Origin: Nocardioides flavus (ex Wang et al. 2016)
GTDB taxonomy: Bacteria > Actinomycetota > Actinomycetes > Propionibacteriales > Nocardioidaceae
NCBI RefSeq assembly: GCF_014653115.1
Contig: NZ_BNAD01000008.1
Coordinates: 62,001-126,000 of the forward strand
Direction: 5' to 3'
DNA: 64,000 nt
The notes beneath the pieces were generated by a model. It saw only the letters and a list, made by a program, of their open reading frames with translations. It searched no databases and was not told the origin of the DNA. Position numbers and translations under genes: made by a program. Below, in pieces: positions 16,199 through 23,565 of the stretch. Numbering within the stretch: the stretch's first letter is position 1; each line of letters begins with the position of its first letter.

Positions 16199-17208
16199 CG
16201 TGCACCCAAGTCGCGGTCGATGTCCTCGGTTTGGGAGCGGGGGGCGAGAACGCCGTCGAGCTCGGCGAGGAGCCTGGCGGCGAGGTCGGGCTCGAACGGC
16301 GGCCCCCACGGGACGTCGGCGACGAGGACGGGTACGCGCTCGGCGAGGTCGCTCGTCTGGAGGAGCTGGCCGGCGAGCACGTCATGGTCACGGATGCCGG
16401 GGATCCGCGGAAGACCCAGCAGGCACAGCGTGGCCGCGGCCGGAGCCACCCGTGTGAGTGTCAGCATCGTGCTGTCACGGCGGGGCCGCGGGACGAGCAG
16501 TGCCGTCACCGGCAGGTCGTCCGCCGTGGCGGCCGGGACGGTCAAGGCGCGGCGCTGGTCGGCGGTGTCCCGGTGCGAGCCGCCCTCGGCGAAGTCCTCG
16601 ACCAGGCCGGAGGCGGCCTGGCGCAACCGCAGCTCGGTGGCGCCCAGGGCACAACGGTGGACACCCGTCGCGTCCCGGGTCACCCCCAGGACGTCGTCGG
16701 TGACGAGCAGGCCGCCGTCGCGGCACATGAGGGTCGCCATCGTGGACTTGCCCATGCCCGACGCCCCGACGAACCCGAGAGCCCGCCCGCCCACGTCGAC
16801 GGCGCTGGCGTGCAGCACCAGCTCGCCGCGCAGGATGAGCAGCCAGGACAGGACGGTCCCGCCGACGAGGACCCCTGCCATTGCGTCCGGGACCCCGTCG
16901 ACCATGTTCACCGTGATGCGATCGAGGGTCGCGGGGATGACGACGTCGCAGGTCCCCTCGAAGCGGAGCAGGTGGCTGCCGTCATCACGGCGTACGAAGC
17001 GTGCCGTCAGGTCTCCTGCCGTCGTCCACTGCGCCATCACCTCGCCCTCGGGCACCTCCTGCGTGGCAGGGATGGTCTCCCCCAGCCGGACGGTCACGTC
17101 ATGCCTGGTCGCCGACAGCGGGCGACGGGCGTGGAGGTCGATGTCGGAGATGACGTCGAGACCGTAGATGCGGCACGCGAAGCCGGCCCCTCCACCAGTG
17201 CCCGTCAC
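16192..17208 (-). CDS. HPr-kinase-like lasso-peptide precursor kinase
   Basis: The 338-residue protein has the HprK catalytic core: LHASAVDVGGRALGFVGASGMGKSTMA (HAS 133-135; Walker A 148-156) and LVTDDVLGV (Asp171/172). In lasso-peptide clusters such as that of paeninodin, HprK homologues phosphorylate the side chain of the C-terminal Ser of the precursor. Here the adjacent precursor also ends in Ser, so that role is the best hypothesis. It starts at a GTG overlapping the stop of B2 (GTGA), and its own end overlaps the carrier-like gene. The N-terminal 110 residues show no other known domain. Homology to HPr kinase itself is distant, and no HPr gene is near. Confidence 0.85.
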   Translation of the reverse strand: MTGTGGGAGFACRIYGLDVISDIDLHARRPLSATRHDVTVRLGETIPATQEVPEGEVMAQWTTAGDLTARFVRRDDGSHLLRFEGTCDVVIPATLDRITVNMVDGVPDAMAGVLVGGTVLSWLLILRGELVLHASAVDVGGRALGFVGASGMGKSTMATLMCRDGGLLVTDDVLGVTRDATGVHRCALGATELRLRQAASGLVEDFAEGGSHRDTADQRRALTVPAATADDLPVTALLVPRPRRDSTMLTLTRVAPAAATLCLLGLPRIPGIRDHDVLAGQLLQTSDLAERVPVLVADVPWGPPFEPDLAARLLAELDGVLAPRSQTEDIDRDLGARC

Positions 17209-17645
17209 GACCGAGCACTCTCGACAGGCGCGAAGTCGGCGGCGCCGGGGTCAATGCTGAGCCCGCCGATCTCGATCCATGCGTGGGCCTTGACCACTCC
17301 GTCGTGCTTGGCGACACCGATCCGCAGGACGGGGTCGAGGTCCCGGACCAGGAACCCCCCGACCAGGGCCATGCGCAGGCAGCTGTCGCCGAAGGGCCAG
17401 TACTTCAGTGCCCGGCGGGCTGCGGCGAGCCGACGCCGCGCGCGACGCGGCACGATGACGGGAGCGGCGATGTCGGGCTCGCGAGGGCCGACCGTGTCGA
17501 GAGGGACTCCGAGCAGCCGCGACAGACGCGGCAGCCGTACCGTGTGAAGACCGATCTCGACGACCGCACTGACGACCAGCGCGATTGCGGTCCTTGCCAC
17601 GTCGGTCGCTCCCACCCCGTGGACGGCGAATCCATCCCCGCTCAC
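17205..17645 (-). CDS. Lasso-peptide leader protease B2 (transglutaminase-like)
   Basis: This 146-residue protein is of the usual size for a stand-alone B2 protein. The catalytic triad is visible: Cys89 in FGDSCLRMALVGGFLVRD, His121 in VKAHAWIEIGG and Asp132 in SIDPGAADFAPV. The Cys-to-His spacing of 32 and the following Asp fit the McjB-type cysteine protease fold. It removes the leader from the precursor after delivery by the PqqD-like B1 protein. It starts at a GTG overlapping the cyclase stop (GTGA) and ends in a GTGA overlap with the kinase, so translation is coupled. It is easily missed because longer reading frames overlap it. Confidence 0.92.
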   Translation of the reverse strand: MSGDGFAVHGVGATDVARTAIALVVSAVVEIGLHTVRLPRLSRLLGVPLDTVGPREPDIAAPVIVPRRARRRLAAARRALKYWPFGDSCLRMALVGGFLVRDLDPVLRIGVAKHDGVVKAHAWIEIGGLSIDPGAADFAPVESARS

Positions 17646-18925
17646 CACGACGGCTCCTCTCGGTGTTGCACGGTGGCGAGCCACGCCGCGTGGAGCGGTG
17701 GGGTCGAGATCGCCGAAGGAAAGTCCGAGAGCCACTCCGCTCGGAGCACGTCGACGTCGACCAGGTCGGGAGCGAGCCCCGATCCGTCCCAGCTCTCGGC
17801 GAATGCGCGGGTCTCGGCGCCGATGAAGGCGCGGTTGAAGTAGGCCTTCGTCCGCCTCGCGATGACGACATCCGGCAGTAGGTCGCCGACGAGTGCACGC
17901 ATCGCCTCGGTGCGCGAGGCGTAGCCCCAGGTGCCGGCGCTGCGGGCGAGCGCTCCCACGAACCGAAGGTCGAGCAAGGGTTCGTGCATCACGAGCCCGT
18001 GCTCGGCAGCGAGGACCGCGTAGTTGTGGGAGGCCACCGCTGCGGCTCGCCGCGTGAGCAGCCACTCCAGCGATCGCGGAGCGCCGAGCGGCTCGGCGGC
18101 GATGTCCGCAGCCAGCAGCCGGTGGTGCCGCTCCCGAGCGGCGGGGCGCAGCCACGGCTGCATGTTGCTGCTCTCGAGGTGCGCCCGAGCGCGACGGCTG
18201 CGGTAGGAGCGAGGGGCTGCCGCGGAGCCGGCGGCGCGCAGGTCGTGCGCACGCAACGCGCGTGCGGGGCGTCGCCAGAGCCGGCTCACCTGGGCGCCAC
18301 GACGTCGGCCGAGCACCTCGTCGCCTCCCTCGCCGGTGACGATCGAGCCGGCACGTCCGAGCTGTGAGAGCACCGCGGGCTTCGCGTGCAGCGCGACGGG
18401 CCACAGCAGGCCTCGAGCCCGCAACGAGTCCTGCGCGGCAGACCCGAGCAGGTCGTTGCCTGCAGGGAACGACAGCCGCACCCAGTCACGAAGGCCCAGG
18501 TGCGCCATCACGAGATGCTGCCACTCGGACTCGTCGGACTCCGGCACGCCGGGGTAGAGCTCCGTGAACGGAACGGGGTCGGGCAGGCCATCTCGACGGG
18601 CGACCTGCGTGGCGACAGCCAGGAGCGCGGAGGAGTCGCGGCCGCCGGAGAAGGCAACGAAGCACGGCGGCTGCTCGAGTGCAGCCAGGACGAGGGCCTC
18701 CAGCGCCGCGCGTGGCGATTCGACGCGACGCGGGTCCAGCGCCTGCACGGAGGTCAGCCCGTGCACCCAGCTCGTGGCGACCTCGAAGGGCGAGGGACGG
18801 CAGTAGTCGACGACTGACGGTCGGTCGACCGTGTCGGACGGTCGTGGGCGGTCAGCCGTGCTCAGGTCATCCCACACGGTCGTGCTTGCTCGTGGCGATG
18901 GCGCCGAGCGTCCGGTCGACGACAC
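17642..18925 (-). CDS. Lasso-peptide cyclase C (asparagine-synthase-like), short form
   Basis: The 427-residue protein carries an asparagine-synthase-type ATP-pyrophosphatase domain: P-loop FVAFSGGRDSSALLAVA (about 89-105) and VTGEGGDEVLG (about 205). In lasso biosynthesis this enzyme adenylates the ring Asp/Glu and closes the macrolactam with the new N-terminus. Typical cyclases are about 500-600 residues because they keep a glutaminase-like N-terminal domain; here only about 90 unrecognised residues precede the P-loop. The GTG at 18925 (GAGG upstream) is the furthest useful start; a GTG at 18874 is possible. A 142-nt gap separates it from B1, the largest in the operon. Confidence 0.88.
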   Translation of the reverse strand: MSSTGRSAPSPRASTTVWDDLSTADRPRPSDTVDRPSVVDYCRPSPFEVATSWVHGLTSVQALDPRRVESPRAALEALVLAALEQPPCFVAFSGGRDSSALLAVATQVARRDGLPDPVPFTELYPGVPESDESEWQHLVMAHLGLRDWVRLSFPAGNDLLGSAAQDSLRARGLLWPVALHAKPAVLSQLGRAGSIVTGEGGDEVLGRRRGAQVSRLWRRPARALRAHDLRAAGSAAAPRSYRSRRARAHLESSNMQPWLRPAARERHHRLLAADIAAEPLGAPRSLEWLLTRRAAAVASHNYAVLAAEHGLVMHEPLLDLRFVGALARSAGTWGYASRTEAMRALVGDLLPDVVIARRTKAYFNRAFIGAETRAFAESWDGSGLAPDLVDVDVLRAEWLSDFPSAISTPPLHAAWLATVQHREEPSW

Positions 18926-19067
18926 ACGCCGCCTCGTGCAGTTTCATCTTCTCGCAGCCCCCCTCTCTCCGGATGCGGTAGCTCAGACGCAGGCGCACGC
19001 TCGTCGCTGACCAGTACCCGACGAGATGCGTCCCTGCACTGCGCGACGGACCAGCCTGCTGTCGAGC

Positions 19068-19367
19068 TCAGCCTCCGTCGTCCATGCGCGTGTGGATCAA
19101 CAGCCCCTGCTCGGCGAGCGCAGCGACGAACGAGCTCGCGTCTGCGTCTGCCTGAGCCGTGCTGATCCCGAACTCGCGGACCAGGCTCGACACGAGCGAC
19201 GGATGGTCCTGCGACTCCGTGAGCAGCCGCAGCAGGAACGTGCCCGTGCTGTTGGCTGCGAGGTAGGTCGAGCCGGCAAGATCCAGGAGGACCGCCTCAC
19301 CGTCGATCTCTCGCATCACGAGGTCGCGGTCGCGCAACCGCACGGTCGACGGACCGTCGACCATCAT
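19068..19367 (-). CDS. PqqD-like leader-binding protein B1 (RiPP recognition element)
   Basis: A 99-residue PqqD-family protein: VRLRDRDLVMREIDGEAVLLDLAGSTYLAANSTGTFLLRLL, followed by a helical half (LVREFGISTAQADADASSFVAALAEQGLL). The beta-strand part binds the YxxPxL motif of lasso leaders and hands the precursor to the B2 protease. The ATG at 19367 overlaps the stop codon of the precursor (TGATG), so A and B1 are translationally coupled. Length and domain order match B1 proteins of actinobacterial lasso clusters, in which B1 and B2 are separate polypeptides. Confidence 0.92.
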   Translation of the reverse strand: MMVDGPSTVRLRDRDLVMREIDGEAVLLDLAGSTYLAANSTGTFLLRLLTESQDHPSLVSSLVREFGISTAQADADASSFVAALAEQGLLIHTRMDDGG

Positions 19368-19528
19368 CAGGATCCAAATCCCGGGCCCGTGTAGTCGTCT
19401 CCGCCGAAGAGCGGTCCGAAGACAGGGACCCAGGCCAGGTTGTCGCTGCCGGGGTGAAAGGCCTGCCCCTGGGTCATGCCGACGACGGTGCCGATGACGT
19501 GCAATTCAGGTGCCTCGTAGTGACGCAT
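19367..19528 (-). CDS. Lasso-peptide precursor A (53 residues), predicted 33-residue core ending in Ser
   Basis: The leader is MRHYEAPELHVIGTVVGMTQ. It contains Y4-x-x-P7-x-L9, the motif read by B1, and Thr19 at the -2 position before the cut, as in characterised lasso leaders. The core would begin at Gly21 with GQAFHPGSD, so an isopeptide bond between Gly1 and Asp9 gives a nine-residue ring. The tail contains Trp13, several Gly/Pro/Phe residues and Asp24-Asp25, has no Cys, and ends GPGFGS. The final Ser fits phosphorylation by the kinase encoded downstream. GGGGG lies about 7 nt before the ATG. The gene is too short for ordinary gene finders. No other start/core combination places an acidic residue at position 7-9. 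Confidence 0.88.
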   Translation of the reverse strand: MRHYEAPELHVIGTVVGMTQGQAFHPGSDNLAWVPVFGPLFGGDDYTGPGFGS

Positions 19529-19552
19529 CAACAACCCCCAGAATCCGGACCA

Positions 19553-19565
19553 GTGAGAGTCTCAC
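19553..19565 (-). promoter_or_regulatory. 13-bp inverted repeat upstream of the precursor gene
   Basis: GTGAGA-G-TCTCAC is a perfect dyad located 25 nt upstream of the precursor ATG, next to TACGGT on the minus strand, which could be a -10 box. It is a candidate operator or start-site element for the lasso operon. Confidence 0.35.
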
Positions 19566-19636
19566 CGTAGGTCCCGGGTCGACCGCTCGGAGCGCGCCCG
19601 AAACCGACGTCACCGATTCTGATGACGGGGTGCCGA

Positions 19637-20023
19637 TCAGTCCGGCCCGGTCTCGGCGATGACGGTCGCCACGACCCGTCCGCCGGTGCGGCAGGTCGAG
19701 ACGTGGAGCCAGGCGAGACCCACGGCGGCCGCTGCCACGCCCATCTCGCCGTGCAGGACGACGCGCCAGGCCGCCTCCCTCTCGAGCACCTCGATGTCGC
19801 GCCACCTCACCTCGTGTGCGAAGCGAGCTCCCAGCGCCTTGTAGGACGCCTCCTTGACGGCGAAGCGAGTCGCGGCCGCTGTCGCCGGCTGGTCGTGCGC
19901 CAGGCACTCCCGGACCTCCGCCTCGGTGTACCAGTGTGCCCAGAGGCCACCCGGTCCACGACGGACGAGCCTGTCGAACCGGCGGGTGTCCGCAACGTCC
20001 ATGCCGACGCCGATGACGCTCAC
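19637..20023 (-). CDS. acpS: Holo-[acyl-carrier-protein] synthase (AcpS type)
   Basis: A 128-residue phosphopantetheinyl transferase that moves 4'-phosphopantetheine from CoA to a carrier-protein serine. Hallmarks are GVGMDVADTRRFDRLV (magnesium Asp near residue 9) and TRFAVKEASYKALG (the Glu/Lys pair, about residues 52-65). The natural local partner is the carrier protein encoded at 22546-22839. AcpS is normally encoded elsewhere among housekeeping genes, so this may be a dedicated second copy. It lies on the minus strand downstream of the SGNH-like and acyl-ligase genes. Confidence 0.88.
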   Translation of the reverse strand: MSVIGVGMDVADTRRFDRLVRRGPGGLWAHWYTEAEVRECLAHDQPATAAATRFAVKEASYKALGARFAHEVRWRDIEVLEREAAWRVVLHGEMGVAAAAVGLAWLHVSTCRTGGRVVATVIAETGPD

Positions 20024-20068
20024 CGACGAGGACCGTGGGGCGCGATCGCCTCGGATGTCATCGTCGGC

Positions 20069-20902
20069 TCAGGCGAGAGCGTCAGCCAGGACGGCGATGA
20101 ATGCGGAGGCCGCGACCTGAGCCCCTCGCGCGTTGAGGTGCCCGGGGTCCTTCGCATAGTCGTCACTCAGGGAGTAGTACGTCTCGCCGCGACTCGAGAA
20201 CGCGACGCGCTCGCCGCTCGGGTCAGTCGACTGCACCGCCGCTATGTCGAACAGGCGCCCGGGCTCGTCGAACTCCGCTCGTACGAGAGAGTTGAAGCGC
20301 TGACGGAGCACGTTGTGCTCCGGTCCGTACCGGTCGCCTCTGCCGAACAGCGCCTTGAGCTTGCCCTTCGGTCCCCGTTCGGTCGTGAGGGGGGCAGTAG
20401 CCGCGACGAACGCCGTCGCCGGGTAGTCGCGCGCCAACGCAGCGAGGGTGTCGCGATAGGCCGTGAAGATCTCGTCGACGTCCGCCTCACCAGCCCGCAG
20501 GTCCACGTAGCAGAGCTTCAGGACCGCGGCGTCGACCTGCTCCGCCATCCCCTCACGCATGATGCGGTCGAAGTTCGCGATCTTCTCCAGCGGACGGCCG
20601 TTCTCCCCGATCTCGACGTGCACGATGGCCTCAGCCTCTGGCGCTTCGCGAGACTCCACGATCGACGGGGCATCGACCCCAGCTCGCTCGTACACCTCAG
20701 GGAGCCCGTCGAGCACGTTGAAACCGACGGACCTGTGGCCGAAGAAGACCCGGCTACCTGCCACGGCCTGGAGGTCCGCCGTCGTGGCATCGGGCGCCTC
20801 GAACGGCTCACCGTCCACCCGATCGGCCCACACGACTGCGCCCAGCCCGACCGTGGCGAGCATCCCCAGCGCAGCAACGACGGCGACAACTGCCTTAACC
20901 AT
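20069..20902 (-). CDS. Secreted or membrane-anchored SGNH-hydrolase-like protein
   Basis: The 277-residue protein starts with an uncleaved or cleavable hydrophobic segment (MVKAVVAVVAALGMLATVGLG). It then has an alpha/beta domain with VFFGHRSVGFNVLDGLPE, VDAAVLKLCYVDL and the C-terminal block KDPGHLNARGAQVAASAFI, where the His/Asn-rich stretch resembles the last active-site block of SGNH enzymes. A clear GDS block is not visible, so esterase activity is unproven. The ATG at 20902 (AGGAGG upstream) overlaps the end of the acyl-ligase gene, so the two are coupled. A role in adding or removing acyl groups from the polysaccharide is inferred from context. Confidence 0.65.
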   Translation of the reverse strand: MVKAVVAVVAALGMLATVGLGAVVWADRVDGEPFEAPDATTADLQAVAGSRVFFGHRSVGFNVLDGLPEVYERAGVDAPSIVESREAPEAEAIVHVEIGENGRPLEKIANFDRIMREGMAEQVDAAVLKLCYVDLRAGEADVDEIFTAYRDTLAALARDYPATAFVAATAPLTTERGPKGKLKALFGRGDRYGPEHNVLRQRFNSLVRAEFDEPGRLFDIAAVQSTDPSGERVAFSSRGETYYSLSDDYAKDPGHLNARGAQVAASAFIAVLADALA

Positions 20903-22448
20903 GACGTCCTCCTGTCTGGACGAGCTCTGCGCCGTCGGTCGGCGCCTCCCCATCCGAGCGCGCCCAGGCGCGAAGCTCGGTCTTGACCACCTTGCCGTTC
21001 TGGTTGAGTGGCAGGTGGTCGATGATCCGGACCTCGTGCGGGACGAGGTGCTTGGCGAGGCGGGTCCGCAGGTGCGCCTCGATCTCGTCGACGCCCACCG
21101 TGGCCCCGGGCCGCAGGGCGGCGAAGAGCACCACAGCCTCGCCTGCGTCGGGGTCGGGGCGACCCACCGCAGCCGCCTGCGCCACGGCGCCGAGCTCGAG
21201 AGCGACGTCCTCGACCTCGTGGCTCGAGACCCGATAGCCCCAGGACTTGATGAAGTCGTCGCGGCGGTCGACCACGTGGAGGAAGCCGTCCTCGTCCATG
21301 CGGCCGAAGTCTCCCGTCAGCAGCTCCCCGTCGACGTACTTCTCGGCGGTGCCGGTCGGGTCATCCCAGTAGCCCAGGGTGACGTTTGCGCCGCGTGCGC
21401 GGATCTCTCCGACCGTCCCGGGGGCGACGTCGCGGCCCTGCTCGTCGGCGATGCGGAGCGACACTCCCGGGATCGCCCGGCCGACCGAACCCGCCTTGGC
21501 GGCGAGCATCTCGGGCGGGAGGTACGCCAGCCGCGCCGTGGCCTCGGTCTGGCCGTACATTAGGAACAGCCGGGCGTGCGGCTGGGCCGCCACGACCCTG
21601 TCCACCTGCGCGCTTGGCAGCCGCCCACCGGCCTGCTGCAGGTGACGCAGCGAAGGGAGGGCGCGGGACTCGAACGAGCTGGCTCGGAGGAGCAGCTGGT
21701 AGGACGACGGCACGCCGGCGAAGCCGGTGCAGCGATCCGCCTCGATCGCCTCGACGATGGTCTCGGGGAAGGCCTGGGTCTCGCAGATCCGCAGGCTGGC
21801 CCCGACGGCGAGGTGCGTGTGCAGCAAGGACGCACCGAAGCAGTAGGAGAACGGCAGGACCACGAGCATCCGGTCGTCACGCCTCAGATCGAGGTACTCG
21901 ACGATCGAGGCCGTGTTGGCGAGCACGTTGTCATGGCCGACCCTGACCGCTCGTGGACGGCTGGTGGTGCCCGACGTGAACACCAGCACGGCCGACTCTG
22001 CCGGCGGACGCGCGTCGGGAAGGGGTCGCTCCGCATCCGTTGCCAACAGCTCGCGCATGGCCGAGCTCGTCGCTGTGCGCTCCACAGACCCCGTCACCGT
22101 GGCGAACCGTCGCGTCAACCGCTCGTCGATCAACAGGGCCGCGCAGCCGGCGTGCGCCATCTTGCTGCGGATGTCGTCGGAGGTCAGCACGGGCGCGAGC
22201 GGTACGGCCGTGTGGCCGGCGCGCATGACGGCCAAGTAGCTTGCGACCCAGAAGATCGAGTTGGCCCCGAGGAGGGCTACCCGCGAGCCCGCAGGGAGGT
22301 CCCAGTAGAGCAGCAGCTTCGTCTGGTGGCCCACCGCGCGACGCAGGTCCCGGTAGGTGTGGCGGCCCGTCGCATCGATGATGGCGACGTCGTCCGGGCG
22401 CCCCTCGCACAACAAGGCATCACTCGCATTGCCGTTCGGCCGATCCAT
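20895..22448 (-). CDS. Acyl-CoA/acyl-ACP synthetase (AMP-binding family)
   Basis: A 517-residue adenylate-forming enzyme with the P-loop VFTSGTTSRPRAV, MYGQTEATARL, GDFGRMDEDGFLHVVDRRDD and the catalytic lysine in NQNGKVVKTEL near the C-terminus. It activates a carboxylic acid with ATP and passes it to CoA or a carrier protein. The divergent carrier-protein gene at 22546 and the AcpS downstream suggest loading of that carrier. I prefer the ATG at 22448 (AGGGGGAC upstream) over the longer frame from 22484. The acid substrate cannot be predicted by eye. Confidence 0.88.
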   Translation of the reverse strand: MDRPNGNASDALLCEGRPDDVAIIDATGRHTYRDLRRAVGHQTKLLLYWDLPAGSRVALLGANSIFWVASYLAVMRAGHTAVPLAPVLTSDDIRSKMAHAGCAALLIDERLTRRFATVTGSVERTATSSAMRELLATDAERPLPDARPPAESAVLVFTSGTTSRPRAVRVGHDNVLANTASIVEYLDLRRDDRMLVVLPFSYCFGASLLHTHLAVGASLRICETQAFPETIVEAIEADRCTGFAGVPSSYQLLLRASSFESRALPSLRHLQQAGGRLPSAQVDRVVAAQPHARLFLMYGQTEATARLAYLPPEMLAAKAGSVGRAIPGVSLRIADEQGRDVAPGTVGEIRARGANVTLGYWDDPTGTAEKYVDGELLTGDFGRMDEDGFLHVVDRRDDFIKSWGYRVSSHEVEDVALELGAVAQAAAVGRPDPDAGEAVVLFAALRPGATVGVDEIEAHLRTRLAKHLVPHEVRIIDHLPLNQNGKVVKTELRAWARSDGEAPTDGAELVQTGGRHG

Positions 22449-22545
22449 CCGTCCCCCTGTACAGCGCCGCACTCCGGGCGTCATCCTTACGCGGGAGCGT
22501 AGGTCGCCGATCGTCGGCAGTCATCGCTGAAATGGGGGTTGCGGA

Positions 22546-22839
22546 ATGCACGAGAACCGCGAGCATGGCGTTGTGAACCAAGGTGTGATGGATCAGGTAC
22601 GAGACTTCATCGTGACGAACTTCCTGTTCGGGGACGACTCGAGACTGCCCGGGGCGAACGACTCGCTCCTGGAGTCCGGGTTGGTGGACTCCACGGGCGT
22701 CCTCGAGATCGTGGACTTCCTCGAGACCGACATGCAGGTCGCGGTGGCGGATGACGAGACGCTGCCGAGCAACCTCGACAGCATCGAGAACCTGACCTCG
22801 TTCATCACGCGCAAACGCTCAGCCACCGCGATGGGCTGA
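22546..22839 (+). CDS. Acyl carrier protein
   Basis: A 97-residue acidic carrier protein. The phosphopantetheine serine is Ser49 in LLESGLVDSTGVLEIVDFLE. The preceding helix and the following VADDETLPSNLDSIENLTSFI fit the four-helix fold. Two starts are possible: the ATG at 22546 (GGGGG upstream) and an in-frame ATG at 22588 giving an 83-residue form closer to the usual ACP length. It is divergent from the acyl ligase, with a 97-nt shared upstream region. It probably carries an acyl unit delivered to the polysaccharide or another product by a neighbouring transferase. Confidence 0.88.
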   Translation: MHENREHGVVNQGVMDQVRDFIVTNFLFGDDSRLPGANDSLLESGLVDSTGVLEIVDFLETDMQVAVADDETLPSNLDSIENLTSFITRKRSATAMG

Positions 22840-22859
22840 GGCCTCGGCTCCTCGAGATC

Positions 22860-23486
22860 TCAGTCGGTGACGTCGTAGGCGTCGATGAACTCCTGGATGT
22901 CGTCGGACATCATGAGGTCGAGGGCCGCCACGATCTTGTCCTCGTCCCAGTCCCACCACCTGATCCTGAGAAGCGCCTCGATCTGCTCCGGCCGGAAGCG
23001 GAAGCCGGAGACCCTCGCAGGATTGCCCGCGACGATCGCGTAGGGCGGCACGTTCTGCCGTACGACGCTGCCCGCGCCGATCACGGCGCCGTCCCCGACC
23101 GTGACGCCCGAGAGGATCATCGCTCTGTGCCCGATCCACACGTCGTTGCCGATGGTCAGGTCGCCTCGGGCGACGGCGCTGTTGGAGTGCGCGGAGCCGT
23201 ACACCTCGTCGAAGGGTGGGTAGCTGCCAAAACGATAGGTGGAGACGAAGTCCGTCCGGTGCTCGCCTCCCAGGAACACCTCGGTGCCGAACGCGAACGA
23301 GCAGAACTGGCCGACCGTGAGCATGCAGCCCGCTTGACGGTTCGCGATGGTGAGGTGCCCCCAGGAGTACCTGCCGATCTGGAACCCAGCGAGGTCGGGC
23401 CGCTCGTCGAGGCGGCGGGCGGTCGGCACGAGCAGCTTGCGCTTCATCTGCCCGAGCTTGCGTCGAACCATCGCATCGATTCTCAC
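22860..23486 (-). CDS. Hexapeptide-repeat O-acetyltransferase (CatB/XAT-like)
   Basis: The 208-residue protein has a left-handed beta-helix. [30 protein letters not shown] holds the likely catalytic His, [35 protein letters not shown] the repeat coils, and [10 protein letters not shown] the typical end; a helical tail follows. This is the pattern of CoA-dependent xenobiotic and sugar O-acetyltransferases. In this position it most likely acetylates a sugar of the exopolysaccharide. It lies on the minus strand downstream of the Wzz/Wzy/GT genes. Confidence 0.87.
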   Translation of the reverse strand: MRIDAMVRRKLGQMKRKLLVPTARRLDERPDLAGFQIGRYSWGHLTIANRQAGCMLTVGQFCSFAFGTEVFLGGEHRTDFVSTYRFGSYPPFDEVYGSAHSNSAVARGDLTIGNDVWIGHRAMILSGVTVGDGAVIGAGSVVRQNVPPYAIVAGNPARVSGFRFRPEQIEALLRIRWWDWDEDKIVAALDLMMSDDIQEFIDAYDVTD

Positions 23487-23565
23487 GAGCCCGCTCCCCC
23501 ATCAGGTGACTACTGCTGCGTCGTCCGGCGCCATCCTAGCGGTGCCCGTCGGCCCCCAACGTCGA

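Noticed and set aside
18867-18947. A 26-residue frame (starting MKLHEAACVV) between B1 and the cyclase
   Set aside because: It has no lasso-leader motif, its ribosome-binding site is poor, and it lies over the cyclase start. It was considered as a lost N-terminus of the cyclase, but this could not be supported.
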